Source: Jejuia sp. UBA6058 (GTDB taxonomy: Bacteria > Bacteroidota > Bacteroidia > Flavobacteriales > Flavobacteriaceae). From it: DNA of 64,000 nt. The notes under the pieces are model-generated. The model did not search any database, was not told the DNA's origin, and was given only the letters and a program-made list of their open reading frames with translations. The DNA lies in the NCBI GenBank assembly GCA_002428965.1, contig DIYI01000017.1:248001-312000 (forward strand). The letters run 5' to 3'. This document shows positions 17,754-26,160 of the stretch, piece after piece; within the stretch, counting starts at the first letter, position 1, and every line of letters begins with the position of its first letter. A program made the translations under genes and the position numbers.

Positions 17754-19013
17754 TTAACCTTCCATTGCCGACATTACAGCGGCAGATAAACGCTTATAAG
17801 TTCCGTTTTGTAATCTTTCCCTAATGGCATCAAAAGCATCTAGTGTTTCTCTAACATCTTCTAAAGTGTGTGTAGCAGTTGGAATCATTCTTAATAGAAT
17901 TAACCCTTTAGGTATTACTGGATAAACCACTATAGAACAAAATATTCCATAATTTTCACGTAAATCTTTAACTAGCGCCATGGCTTCTGGAATACTACCT
18001 TTTAAGTAAACTGGAGTTACACAACTTTGTGTTGTTCCTATATCAAAACCTCTTTCTTTTAAACCAGATTGTAGTGCATCTACAATTTTCCAAAGGTTTT
18101 GTTTTAACTCAGGCATAGTTCTCAACATATCCAGACGTTTTAAAGCGCCTTTTACCAATTGCATTTGCAAAGATTTTGCGAACATTTGAGAACGCAAATT
18201 ATATTTCAAGTAATCAATAATTTCCTGATCCCCAGCAATAAAGGCCCCAGTACTTGCCATGGATTTTGCAAATGTAGCAAAGTACACATCTATATCACCT
18301 TGAACACCTTGCTCCTCACCTGCTCCTGCTCCTGTAGCTCCAAGTGTTCCAAATCCATGCGCATCATCAACAAATAATCTGAAGTTAAATTTTTTCTTAA
18401 GTGCAACTATTTCTTGTAAGCGCCCCTGTTCACCACGCATACCAAACACACCTTCTGATATAACCAAAATACCTCCTCCGGTTTGTTCTGCCATTTTTGT
18501 GGCGCGCTCTAAATTCTTCTCTAAACTCTCAACGTCGTTATGTTTATACGTAAAACGCTTACCCATATGTAAACGCACACCATCTATGATACAAGCGTGA
18601 GCATCAACATCGTAAACAATAATATCGTCTTTAGCCACAAGCGCATCTATAGTGGATACCATTCCCTGATATCCAAAATTAAGTAAATAAGCAGCCTCTT
18701 TACTTACAAATGCAGCTAACTCATTTTGCAACTGCTCATGCATTTCTGTATGACCAGACATCATTCTAGCACCCATTGGATATGCAGATCCGTACTCCGC
18801 TGCAGCTTCAGCATCAACTTTTCTAACCTCAGGATGGTTAGCTAACCCTAAATAGTCGTTAATACTCCATGTGATAACGTCCTTTCCTTGAAATTTCATT
18901 CTATTAGAAATCTCCCCTTCAAGCTTTGGAAAAACAAAATACCCCTCTGCATGGGCAGCCCATTTTCCTAAAGGTCCCTTATCCTTATAAATCTTATCAA
19001 ATAAATCTTTCAT
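17754..19013 (-). CDS. Kbl/Spt-family PLP acyltransferase, probable cysteate fatty acyltransferase
   Basis: 419 residues, alpha-oxoamine synthase family (aminotransferase fold type I). PLP-site features: stacking His140 (DVDAHACIIDG), D216-D217-AH219 (FVDDAHGFG) and the Schiff-base Lys250 (FATFAKSMAST). Members condense an amino acid with an acyl thioester: glycine C-acetyltransferase, serine palmitoyltransferase or, in Flavobacterium, cysteate fatty acyltransferase that makes capnine, the base of sulfonolipids needed for gliding. Next door is a cysteine-synthase-fold gene suited to making cysteate, so the cysteate role is favoured over Kbl. It has its own promoter and is separated from that gene by a terminator. 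Confidence 0.8.
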   Translation of the reverse strand: MKDLFDKIYKDKGPLGKWAAHAEGYFVFPKLEGEISNRMKFQGKDVITWSINDYLGLANHPEVRKVDAEAAAEYGSAYPMGARMMSGHTEMHEQLQNELAAFVSKEAAYLLNFGYQGMVSTIDALVAKDDIIVYDVDAHACIIDGVRLHMGKRFTYKHNDVESLEKNLERATKMAEQTGGGILVISEGVFGMRGEQGRLQEIVALKKKFNFRLFVDDAHGFGTLGATGAGAGEEQGVQGDIDVYFATFAKSMASTGAFIAGDQEIIDYLKYNLRSQMFAKSLQMQLVKGALKRLDMLRTMPELKQNLWKIVDALQSGLKERGFDIGTTQSCVTPVYLKGSIPEAMALVKDLRENYGIFCSIVVYPVIPKGLILLRMIPTATHTLEDVRETLDAFDAIRERLQNGTYKRLSAAVMSAMEG

Positions 19014-19113
19014 TTACTATTAATATAAACACTTAAAATTGAACATAACTTTTGCCTTTAACAAGCAGTTTTTATGTTTAGATATGAAGTTTTTAGTTCT
19101 TAGTTAGTCTGTG

Positions 19114-19145
19114 CAAAATTAAATATTTATCTGGTTTATGCACAA
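19114..19145 (-). promoter_or_regulatory. Promoter of the Kbl/Spt-type gene
   Basis: On the minus strand TTG (19145-19143), 21-base spacer, TAATTTTG (19121-19114): both boxes of the Bacteroidota promoter. Transcription would start near 19107, leaving a leader of about 95 bases. Confidence 0.6.
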
Positions 19146-19171
19146 TTTTTGCTCTTGTATTATTGACAAAA

Positions 19172-19213
19172 TAAAAAAAGAAATGGTTTTTTGTAACAAA
19201 ACAAAAAACCATT
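19172..19213 (-). terminator. Terminator of the cysteine-synthase-fold gene
   Basis: Minus-strand stem AATGGTTTTTTG/CAAAAAACCATT with an eight-base loop followed by TTTCTTTTTTT, 22 bases after the stop codon. It separates this gene from the downstream Kbl/Spt-type gene. Confidence 0.8.
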
Positions 19214-19234
19214 CTGTAGTTTTTTAAGGACTAT

Positions 19235-20275
19235 TTATTTTATGTATTCAATTTTTTGCGAAGCTTCAGCATTAATTGAATCAAAAAACCCTTGGTCATT
19301 CATCCACTTGTCACAGTAAACTTTACTCATATATCTTGCACCGTGATCAGGGAAAATAACAACCACATAATCATCTTTCTTAAACCTGTTTTCTTCACCC
19401 AATTGCTTAATCGCTTGTACGGCAGCACCCGAAGTATAACCAACAAACATACCTTCCGTCCTCGCAATCTCCCTAGCCGTGTGGGCACTATCTTCGTCAT
19501 TAACTTTAATAAACTCATCAATAACATCAAAATCAGTAGCTGTTGGAATCAAATTCTTCCCTAGTCCTTCTATCCTGTAAGGATAAATCTCCTTTTCATC
19601 AAACTCTCTAGTTTCATGATATTTTTTGATAACAGACCCATAAGCGTCAACACCCATAATTTGGATATTGGGGTTCTGCTCTTTTAAATATTTTGCTGTT
19701 CCAGATATGGTACCTCCCGTTCCACTACAGGCTACTAAGTGGGTGATTTTACCTTCTGTTTGTTCCCAAATCTCAGGACCTGTTGATGCATAGTGCGCAT
19801 CGATGTTTAGCTGGTTGAAGTACTGATTAATATATACCGAACCTTTGGTTTCTTCATGCAAGCGTTTTGCAACTTGATAATACGAACGTGGGTCATCTGC
19901 ACTAACATGAGCTGGACAAACATACACTTTCGCCCCCATATTCTTCAACATATCAATTTTATCAGCTGAGGATTTAGAACTTACAGCCAAAATACAATCA
20001 TATCCTTTTATAACACTTACCATTGCTAAACTAAACCCTGTATTACCGGAAGTTGTCTCGATAATTGTATCTCCCGGCTTCAATATACCTTGCTTTTCAG
20101 CTTGTTCTATAATGTAAAGTGCTATTCTATCCTTTGAAGATTGACCTGGGTTAAAAGATTCTACTTTTGCATAAAACCTTCCTTTTATTTTTGAAGTGAT
20201 TCGATTAAGTTTAACAAGCGGTGTATTGCCTACTAAATCTAATACATTGTCAAAAACTCGATTTCTTTGTTTCAT
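19235..20275 (-). CDS. Cysteine synthase/CBS-fold PLP enzyme, probable cysteate synthase
   Basis: 346 residues, fold type II PLP enzyme. PLP lysine in PGQSSKDRIALY (Lys48), substrate loop TSGNTGFS and phosphate-binding GTGGTISG are intact. The N-terminal Asn-Pro-Gly-Gln-Ser-Ser context differs from the standard cysteine synthase loop NPGGSVKDR, with GQS in place of GGS-V. Together with the adjacent Kbl/Spt-type acyltransferase this suggests it makes L-cysteate (from phosphoserine and sulfite) for sulfonolipids; ordinary cysteine or cystathionine synthase remains possible. The start is ATG 20275 (MKQRNRVFDNV); the only alternative upstream is TTG. Confidence 0.82.
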   Translation of the reverse strand: MKQRNRVFDNVLDLVGNTPLVKLNRITSKIKGRFYAKVESFNPGQSSKDRIALYIIEQAEKQGILKPGDTIIETTSGNTGFSLAMVSVIKGYDCILAVSSKSSADKIDMLKNMGAKVYVCPAHVSADDPRSYYQVAKRLHEETKGSVYINQYFNQLNIDAHYASTGPEIWEQTEGKITHLVACSGTGGTISGTAKYLKEQNPNIQIMGVDAYGSVIKKYHETREFDEKEIYPYRIEGLGKNLIPTATDFDVIDEFIKVNDEDSAHTAREIARTEGMFVGYTSGAAVQAIKQLGEENRFKKDDYVVVIFPDHGARYMSKVYCDKWMNDQGFFDSINAEASQKIEYIK

Positions 20276-20351
20276 AAATGTAATTTTCAAGCACGTTGAA
20301 TATCAAATAAAAAACGCCACTTAAACAGGGCAAAAGTAAGTATTTTTTTTG

Positions 20352-22421
20352 TTAGCGCCTAATACTTTCTAAATCTAATAAGAAGGCATATTCCATGGCT
20401 ACCTCTTTCAAACTTTCAAAACGTCCTGAAGCACCGCCATGTCCTGAATCCATATCTGTATGCAACAATAATTTATGGTCATCAGTTTTCAAATCTCTTA
20501 ATTTAGCTACCCATTTTGCCGGTTCCCAATATTGTACTTGAGAATCGTGCAAACCAGTAGTCACTAACATATTTGGATAGTTTTGTGCTACAACATTATC
20601 GTACGGGGAATACGATTTCATATAATTATAAAACACTTTGTCATTTGGGTTTCCCCATTCGTCATACTCGCCAGTAGTTAAAGGAATAGTATCATCAAGC
20701 ATGGTAGTAACTACATCAACAAACGGTACAGCGGCTAGCACACCATGATACAATTCCGGATTCATATTTACAATAGCTCCCATTAAAAGTCCACCAGCCG
20801 AACCACCATAGGCATAAAGATGCTTTTCCGAAGTATATTCTTCTGAAATTAAATATTTTGAACAGTCTATAAAATCGGTAAATGTATTTTTTTTAGTGAG
20901 CAGTTTCCCGTTTTCATACCAATCTCTTCCTAGATATTCTCCTCCTCTAATGTGGCTGATTGCATAAACGAAACCACGATCCAATAAACTTAATCTTATA
21001 CTAGAAAACGAAGGGTCTATAGTCGATCCATAAGAACCGTAAGCATATTGCAAAAGCGGATTTGAACCATCAAGAGTAATTCCTTTTTTATATACAATTG
21101 AAATGGGAACTTTTACGCCGTCTCTAGCTGTTACCCAAATACGTTTAGATTCGTAATTCTCTTTTTTAAATTGTCCTCCTAAAACTTCTTGCTCTTTTTT
21201 AACCTCTTTTTGTTTTGTTTCAAAATTATAGTCAATTACAGAACTTGGTGTGGTAAGCGAATTATACCCAAACCGCAATGTTTCGCTATCAAAATCTGGG
21301 TTGTTTCCAATGTAAGCATTGTACGTTTTATTATCAAAAGGCAAGTAATAGTCTTCATTTCCACTCCACCCCATGATTCTAATGTTATTCAAACCATTTT
21401 CACGCTCATTAATAACCAAATAGTCTTTGAAAATCTCAATATCTTCAACTAAAACATTTTTTCTGTGAGGAATAATATCTACCCAATTTTCCTTTGAAGT
21501 ATTACTTTCAGAAGTTTTGCATACTTTGAAATTCGTAGACCCGTCTGCATTAGTGATGATGTAAAAGCTATCATTAAAGTGTGCAATAGAATATTCCAAA
21601 TCTTTGCTTCTCTCTTGAAATACTCTAAATTCACCACTAGGATTATCGGCATTCAAGATTCTATACTCCGTTGAAAGCGTACTTGAAGCACCTATAACCA
21701 AATATTTTTTTGATTTCGTTTTGTAAATAAAGGTATTAAACGTATCGTCTTCCTCATGGTATACTTCCACATCTTCCTCAGGTTTAGTACCCAAAATATG
21801 CTTGTATATTTTGAAAGATCTTAAGGTAACTTCATCTTTTTTTGTGTAAAACAAGGTTTTATTATCATTGGCCCATGTAATACTGCCAGTAGTATTTTTT
21901 ATTTCGTCATTATAAACTTTTCCAGTGTTAAGGTTCTTAATTTGAATGGTATACTGCCTCCTACTTACAATGTCAGTTGAAAATGCCGCCATAGTATTAT
22001 CAGGGCTTATTGAAATACCACCTAGTTTAAAATAGGTCAAAGACTTAGCCATTTCATTACAATTAAAAAGCACCTCCTCTTCTGCATTTAAATTATTTTT
22101 TTTACGCGTATAAATAGGGTAATCTTTTCCTTTTTCAAATCTAGTAATGTACCAATAACCGTCAAGTTTATAAGGAACCGAAGTATCGTCCTCCTTAATT
22201 CTACTCTTCATTTCTTCAAACAATGATTTTTGAAGTGCTTCAGTATTCTGCATCATTGTTTTGGTGTAGGTGTTTTCTGCCTCAAGATAATCTATAACGG
22301 CTTTATCCTCTCTTTGATTTAGCCAATAGTAATTATCAACTCTAATATCATTATGCATCACAAGCTCATGTGGCACTTTTTTCGCTACAGGAGGTTTTGA
22401 AACATCTAAAACGTTTTTCAT
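20352..22421 (-). CDS. Prolyl oligopeptidase family peptidase (protease II type, S9A)
   Basis: 689 residues, the size of oligopeptidase B. N-terminal seven-blade propeller (about residues 70-400), then an alpha/beta-hydrolase domain with nucleophile in GGSAGGLL (Ser near 541), Asp in GLHDSQVQYWEP (near 628) and His in DSGHGGASGR (near 664). The SQVQYWEPAKW stretch is typical of protease II, which cleaves peptides after basic residues. No signal peptide, so cytoplasmic. Divergent from ybaB. Confidence 0.93.
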   Translation of the reverse strand: MKNVLDVSKPPVAKKVPHELVMHNDIRVDNYYWLNQREDKAVIDYLEAENTYTKTMMQNTEALQKSLFEEMKSRIKEDDTSVPYKLDGYWYITRFEKGKDYPIYTRKKNNLNAEEEVLFNCNEMAKSLTYFKLGGISISPDNTMAAFSTDIVSRRQYTIQIKNLNTGKVYNDEIKNTTGSITWANDNKTLFYTKKDEVTLRSFKIYKHILGTKPEEDVEVYHEEDDTFNTFIYKTKSKKYLVIGASSTLSTEYRILNADNPSGEFRVFQERSKDLEYSIAHFNDSFYIITNADGSTNFKVCKTSESNTSKENWVDIIPHRKNVLVEDIEIFKDYLVINERENGLNNIRIMGWSGNEDYYLPFDNKTYNAYIGNNPDFDSETLRFGYNSLTTPSSVIDYNFETKQKEVKKEQEVLGGQFKKENYESKRIWVTARDGVKVPISIVYKKGITLDGSNPLLQYAYGSYGSTIDPSFSSIRLSLLDRGFVYAISHIRGGEYLGRDWYENGKLLTKKNTFTDFIDCSKYLISEEYTSEKHLYAYGGSAGGLLMGAIVNMNPELYHGVLAAVPFVDVVTTMLDDTIPLTTGEYDEWGNPNDKVFYNYMKSYSPYDNVVAQNYPNMLVTTGLHDSQVQYWEPAKWVAKLRDLKTDDHKLLLHTDMDSGHGGASGRFESLKEVAMEYAFLLDLESIRR

Positions 22422-22499
22422 TTGTCTTCTTCTTTACACGAAGCAGCAAAAATAATGCATAAGATGACAATGAGGCACTGTTTTTTCACTTTAACTTTT

Positions 22500-22535
22500 T
22501 TTGATATAAAAATATGCTAGGTTTTAATAATTTTG
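22500..22535 (+). promoter_or_regulatory. Promoter of ybaB
   Basis: TTTG (22500-22503), 24-base spacer, TAATTTTG (22528-22535). Transcription would begin near 22541, downstream of an in-frame ATG at 22514 and upstream of the ATG at 22562, which settles the start. Confidence 0.6.
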
Positions 22536-22561
22536 CCTGTACACAAAGAAATTTACAGATT

Positions 22562-22885
22562 ATGTTTGGAGATATGATGAATATGATGGGTAAACTAAAG
22601 GAAACCCAAAGGAAAGTTGAAGAAACTAAGAAACGCCTTGATACAGTTTTGGTGGACGAAAGTAGTAGCGACGGAAAACTTAAAATTACCCTTACCGCCA
22701 ATAGAACCATCAAATCCATTGAATTTGATGATTCGCTTCTGGAAGATAAAGAAGAGCTAGAAGACTATCTTATACTTACCTTAAACAAAGCTATTGGAAA
22801 AGCAACGAAGGTTAATGAAGCAGAACTTGCTGCAGTAGCTAAAGAAGGCATGCCTAATATCCCGGGAATGGATATGTTTAAATAA
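22562..22885 (+). CDS. YbaB/EbfC family nucleoid-associated protein
   Basis: 107 residues beginning MFGDMMNMMGKLKETQRKVE, the usual start of the family. Long N-terminal helix, then strands (GKLKITLTANRTIKSIEFD) and a C-terminal helix: a dimeric DNA-binding protein that coats the chromosome. The usual dnaX and recR neighbours are not here. ATG 22562 is preferred over 22514 because the promoter lies between them. Its stop is two bases from the stop of the convergent aldolase gene. Confidence 0.9.
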   Translation: MFGDMMNMMGKLKETQRKVEETKKRLDTVLVDESSSDGKLKITLTANRTIKSIEFDDSLLEDKEELEDYLILTLNKAIGKATKVNEAELAAVAKEGMPNIPGMDMFK

Positions 22886-22887
22886 CT

Positions 22888-23904
22888 TTAGTAGTTTTTT
22901 AAAAAATTTAATAACGTATCGTGCATAGCCTCGGAGTAATCCATGTGCGTAACCATGCGCAATTTACCACCACCCATGGCGATAATCAATATGCCTTTCT
23001 TCTTTAATTTTTCCATAAAGGCTTGTTCATTTACATCGTTATTGAGTTCAAAAATTATAATATTGGTTTCTATTTTTTCTACATGCTTTACCACCGGGAG
23101 CGTACTTAGAATTGTTCCTATCTCCCGAGCTTTCGTATGATCATCAGAAAGCCTATCAATATTATGCTCTAAAGCATATAAGGCAGCCGCTGCTAAATAG
23201 CCTGCTTGCCTCATATTACCACCAAAAATCTTTCTAATCCTAATAGCCTGTTGCATAATTTCTATATCACCAACCAATACTGAACCTACAGGACACCCCA
23301 AACCTTTACTAAAACAAACAGAAATGGTATCAAAAACATTTCCGTATTGTAGCGCTGATTCCTTTCTTTCTATAAGGGCATGCCATAAACGAGCTCCATC
23401 TAAATGAAGCCCTAAATTATTCTCATGACACACTTGTTGTATACGTATTATTTCATTAAAATCCCAACAAGCACCTCCTCCTTTATTTGTCGTATTTTCT
23501 ATTTCAACTAAGCTAGTTTTGCTATAATAATATGCGTCTGGGTTTATTGCTTTTTCAACCATTTCTGCAGTAAACATACCACGACTTCCATCCAGTAAAT
23601 TACAAGAAACACCGCTATTAAATGAAGCACCTCCTGACTCGTAATTATAAATATGGGCGTATCTATCACAAATAACTTGATCTCCAGGCTGTGTGTGCAG
23701 TTTTATAGCTGTCTGGTTCGCCATTGTTCCACTTGGAAAAAAAAGAGCTTCTTCTTTACCAAATAACTGCGCCACTTGATATTCCAATTCATTTACCGTT
23801 TCATCCTCCCGAAACACATCGTCACCAACTTGAGCTTTCAGCATTTTCTTAAGCATTTTTTTTGATGGCTTGGTAACCGTATCACTGCGCAAATCTATAA
23901 TCAC
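22888..23904 (-). CDS. ltaE: Low-specificity L-threonine aldolase
   Basis: 338 residues, beta-eliminating lyase/threonine aldolase family, fold type I PLP enzyme splitting threonine to glycine and acetaldehyde. Features: N-terminal IDLRSDTVTKPS, PLP-stacking stretch FFPSGTMANQTA, LHLDGARLWHA with the cofactor-binding Asp, and Schiff-base Lys200 in VCFSKGLGCPVGS. The initiator appears to be GTG at 23904, directly before the canonical IIDLRSDTV. Stand-alone gene. Confidence 0.93.
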   Translation of the reverse strand: MIIDLRSDTVTKPSKKMLKKMLKAQVGDDVFREDETVNELEYQVAQLFGKEEALFFPSGTMANQTAIKLHTQPGDQVICDRYAHIYNYESGGASFNSGVSCNLLDGSRGMFTAEMVEKAINPDAYYYSKTSLVEIENTTNKGGGACWDFNEIIRIQQVCHENNLGLHLDGARLWHALIERKESALQYGNVFDTISVCFSKGLGCPVGSVLVGDIEIMQQAIRIRKIFGGNMRQAGYLAAAALYALEHNIDRLSDDHTKAREIGTILSTLPVVKHVEKIETNIIIFELNNDVNEQAFMEKLKKKGILIIAMGGGKLRMVTHMDYSEAMHDTLLNFLKNY

Positions 23905-24006
23905 AAGAAGAATTTAAAAAGTTGAGGTTAAAGCTAAAAAAATATCTTCTAAGTTTTTTCATGACCAAGTAATAATCCTATTTTTGTCCAAATTCAAAAT
24001 AAAATT

Positions 24007-25117
24007 ATGATTACTTCAGATCAAATTAAAGATCTAAACACCCGCCTTGACAAACTAAGGCACTATCTTTGACATAGATGCCAAACTTATAGAAATTCAA
24101 AACGAAGAAGAGCAAACCTTCGACCCAAATTTCTGGAACGATCCAAAAGCTGCTGAAGTGATAATGAAATCCCTTCGGGTTAAGAAAAAATGGGTTAAAG
24201 ATTTTGAAGACGTTAAAACACTCACCGAGGATTTAGAAGTTATTTACGAGTTTTTTAAAGAAGGTGAAGCTACGCAGGAAGATGTTGAAAATAGATATGA
24301 CAAAGCCTCTACACTTTTAGAAGACATCGAATTTAGAAATATGCTTTCCGAAGAAGGTGATAGCTTAAGTGCCGTATTGCAAATTACTGCAGGTGCCGGT
24401 GGTACCGAAAGTTGTGATTGGGCAAGTATGCTCATGCGCATGTACTTAATGTATGCGGAAAAAAAAGGATTAAAAGTAAAGGAGCTTAACTTTCAAGAAG
24501 GTGATGTTGCTGGTATAAAAACGGTGACTTTAGAGATTGAAGGCGATTTTGCCTTTGGTTGGTTAAAAGGCGAAAATGGTGTTCACCGATTGGTGAGGAT
24601 TTCGCCTTTTGATAGTAACGCCAAACGCCATACCAGTTTTGCATCGGTTTATGTATATCCTTTAGTGGATGATACCATTGAAATTGAAATTAACCCTGCA
24701 GATATTGAAATTACAACAGCGCGCTCAAGTGGTGCCGGTGGACAAAATGTAAATAAGGTTGAAACTAAAGTACAACTGCTTCATAAACCTTCGGGGATTC
24801 AAATACAATGTTCTGAAACACGTTCTCAACACGATAACAGAGCCAGAGCGATGCAGATGTTGAAGTCTCAGTTATACGAAATTGAACTTCAAAAACAGTT
24901 ATCTCAAAGAGATGATATTGAAGCGAGTAAAATGAAGATTGAATGGGGAAGTCAAATTCGTAATTACGTAATGCATCCCTATAAATTGGTAAAAGATGTA
25001 AGAACAAACCACGAAACCGGCAATGTAGATGCTGTTATGGATGGTAATATTGAAGCTTTTTTAAAGGCATATTTAATGATGATGGGACAAAAAGTTGAAG
25101 ACGACAATCAATTATGA
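24007..25117 (+). CDS. prfB: Peptide chain release factor 2, expressed by programmed +1 frameshift
   Basis: Translation starts at ATG 24007 and reads 21 codons to an in-frame TGA at 24070-24072; a +1 shift at CTT-TGA continues at GAC 24071 for 348 further codons (joined CDS 24007-24069 plus 24071-25117, 369 residues). The tripeptide SPF (residues 199-201), specific for UGA/UAA reading, and the catalytic GGQ (244-246) are present. RF2 releases finished proteins from the ribosome at UGA and UAA. The slip lowers when RF2 is abundant, an autoregulatory loop known in many bacteria. The stop TGA overlaps the next gene's ATG. Confidence 0.96.
24058..24073 (+). promoter_or_regulatory. prfB programmed frameshift site
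   Basis: AGGCACTATCTTTGAC: the slippery CTT followed by TGA and C (the weakest UGA context), preceded by TAT as in the classic site. Only a three-base AGG remains of the upstream Shine-Dalgarno-like stimulator. Confidence 0.92.
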
Positions 25118-25731
25118 ATAAAATAGATACATTAATTTTCGATCTTGGAGGTGTGTTAATTGACTGGAATCCAGAGTATGTGTTTCTTGAAGCCTTTGAA
25201 GGCGATCGCGAAAAAATGCAATGGTTTTTTGATAATATTTGTACCAAAGATTGGAACGAAAATCAAGATGCGGGTTACCCAATAGCGCAAGCAACAGAAG
25301 ACTTAGTAAAGCAGTTTCCCGACTACGAAAGGTATATTCGAATGTACTACGGAGACTGGGAGAAAATGCTTGGTGGCGCTATTGAAGGTACCGTTTCTAT
25401 TTTAGGAAAACTGGTTGAAAACGAAAACTATAAGGTCGTGGCCTTAACCAACTGGAGTAACGAAACCTTCCCCATTGCACAAAAACGTTTTGAATTTTTA
25501 AATTGGTTTGAAGGTATTGTAGTTTCTGGCGATGAAAAAACCAGAAAACCCTATAAACCCATTTTTGATATACTCTTCAATCGATATAATGTTAAAGCCG
25601 AAAACGCCATATTTATAGACGATAGTCAAAGAAATATTGAAGCAGCAAATAAATTGGGTATTAATGGCATTCAATTTAAATCACCCGAACAATTAATTTC
25701 TGATTTAAAAACATTCAATATAAATATCTAA
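25114..25731 (+). CDS. HAD-superfamily phosphatase, YihX-like subfamily IA
   Basis: 205 residues. Motif I is FDLGGVLIDW: the nucleophile Asp is present, but the second Asp of DxD is Gly, as in the YihX/epoxide-hydrolase N-domain group. Motif II is ALTNWSNE, motif III Lys lies in DEKTRKPYKPIF and motif IV is FIDDSQRNIEAA. Probably a small-molecule phosphatase for sugar phosphates. Its ATG overlaps the prfB stop (ATGA) and its own stop overlaps the next ATG (TAATGA), so all three are translationally coupled. Confidence 0.85.
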   Translation: MNKIDTLIFDLGGVLIDWNPEYVFLEAFEGDREKMQWFFDNICTKDWNENQDAGYPIAQATEDLVKQFPDYERYIRMYYGDWEKMLGGAIEGTVSILGKLVENENYKVVALTNWSNETFPIAQKRFEFLNWFEGIVVSGDEKTRKPYKPIFDILFNRYNVKAENAIFIDDSQRNIEAANKLGINGIQFKSPEQLISDLKTFNINI

Positions 25732-26072
25732 TGATAACCATTTACCACAATAACCGTTGTAGAAAATCTCGTGAAGGTCTAGAAATATTAGAAAATTCCG
25801 GAAAGGAATTTCAAGTTGTAAAGTATTTAGAAGATGTACCTTCAGAAGAAGAGCTCAAAGCTATTATTGAAAAGCTTGGTATTCAACCCATTGAGCTCGT
25901 TAGAAAAAACGAAGCTATTTGGAAATGGGAGTACAAAGGAAAAGAACTTTCGGATGATGATATCATTAAAGCTATGGTAGAAAACCCAAAGCTGATTGAA
26001 CGCCCAATTATTATCCATGGAAATACGGCTGTAATTGGAAGACCACCTCAAAAAATTCTTGAGATACTTTAA
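25731..26072 (+). CDS. ArsC-family reductase-like protein (glutaredoxin-dependent type)
   Basis: 113 residues, thioredoxin-fold ArsC/Spx family. The active cysteine is Cys10 in NNRCRKSRE, and the arginines expected for arsenate binding are found near residues 58 (VRKNE), 92 (IERPI) and 104 (GRPPQ), the full set of glutaredoxin-type arsenate reductase. No ars operon is nearby; co-transcription with prfB and a HAD phosphatase suggests a housekeeping role, so arsenate reduction is only the family prediction. Confidence 0.8.
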   Translation: MITIYHNNRCRKSREGLEILENSGKEFQVVKYLEDVPSEEELKAIIEKLGIQPIELVRKNEAIWKWEYKGKELSDDDIIKAMVENPKLIERPIIIHGNTAVIGRPPQKILEIL

Positions 26073-26131
26073 ACTGATTCTACATTAATTCTTTTAACAT
26101 CCCTTTAACCTTAATAGGTATAATGAACCTC

Positions 26132-26139
26132 TAATTTTG
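26132..26139 (+). promoter_or_regulatory. -7 box for the outer-membrane receptor gene
   Basis: TAATTTTG, a full TAnnTTTG match, 22 bases before the ATG at 26161. The -33 side offers only TTTA near 26104. Confidence 0.5.
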
Positions 26140-26160
26140 CCCAAAAATTAGAGAGAGCCT

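Noticed and set aside
7548..19088. Identical 15-mer ATGTTTAGATATGAA at 7548 and 19074
   Set aside because: In AT-rich DNA a shared 15-mer is expected by chance a few times in 64 kb, and the positions relative to genes differ.
24007..24160. prfB as a frameshifted pseudogene
   Set aside because: The break is exactly CTT-TGA-C, the programmed frameshift site of RF2, and both sides are conserved RF2 sequence.
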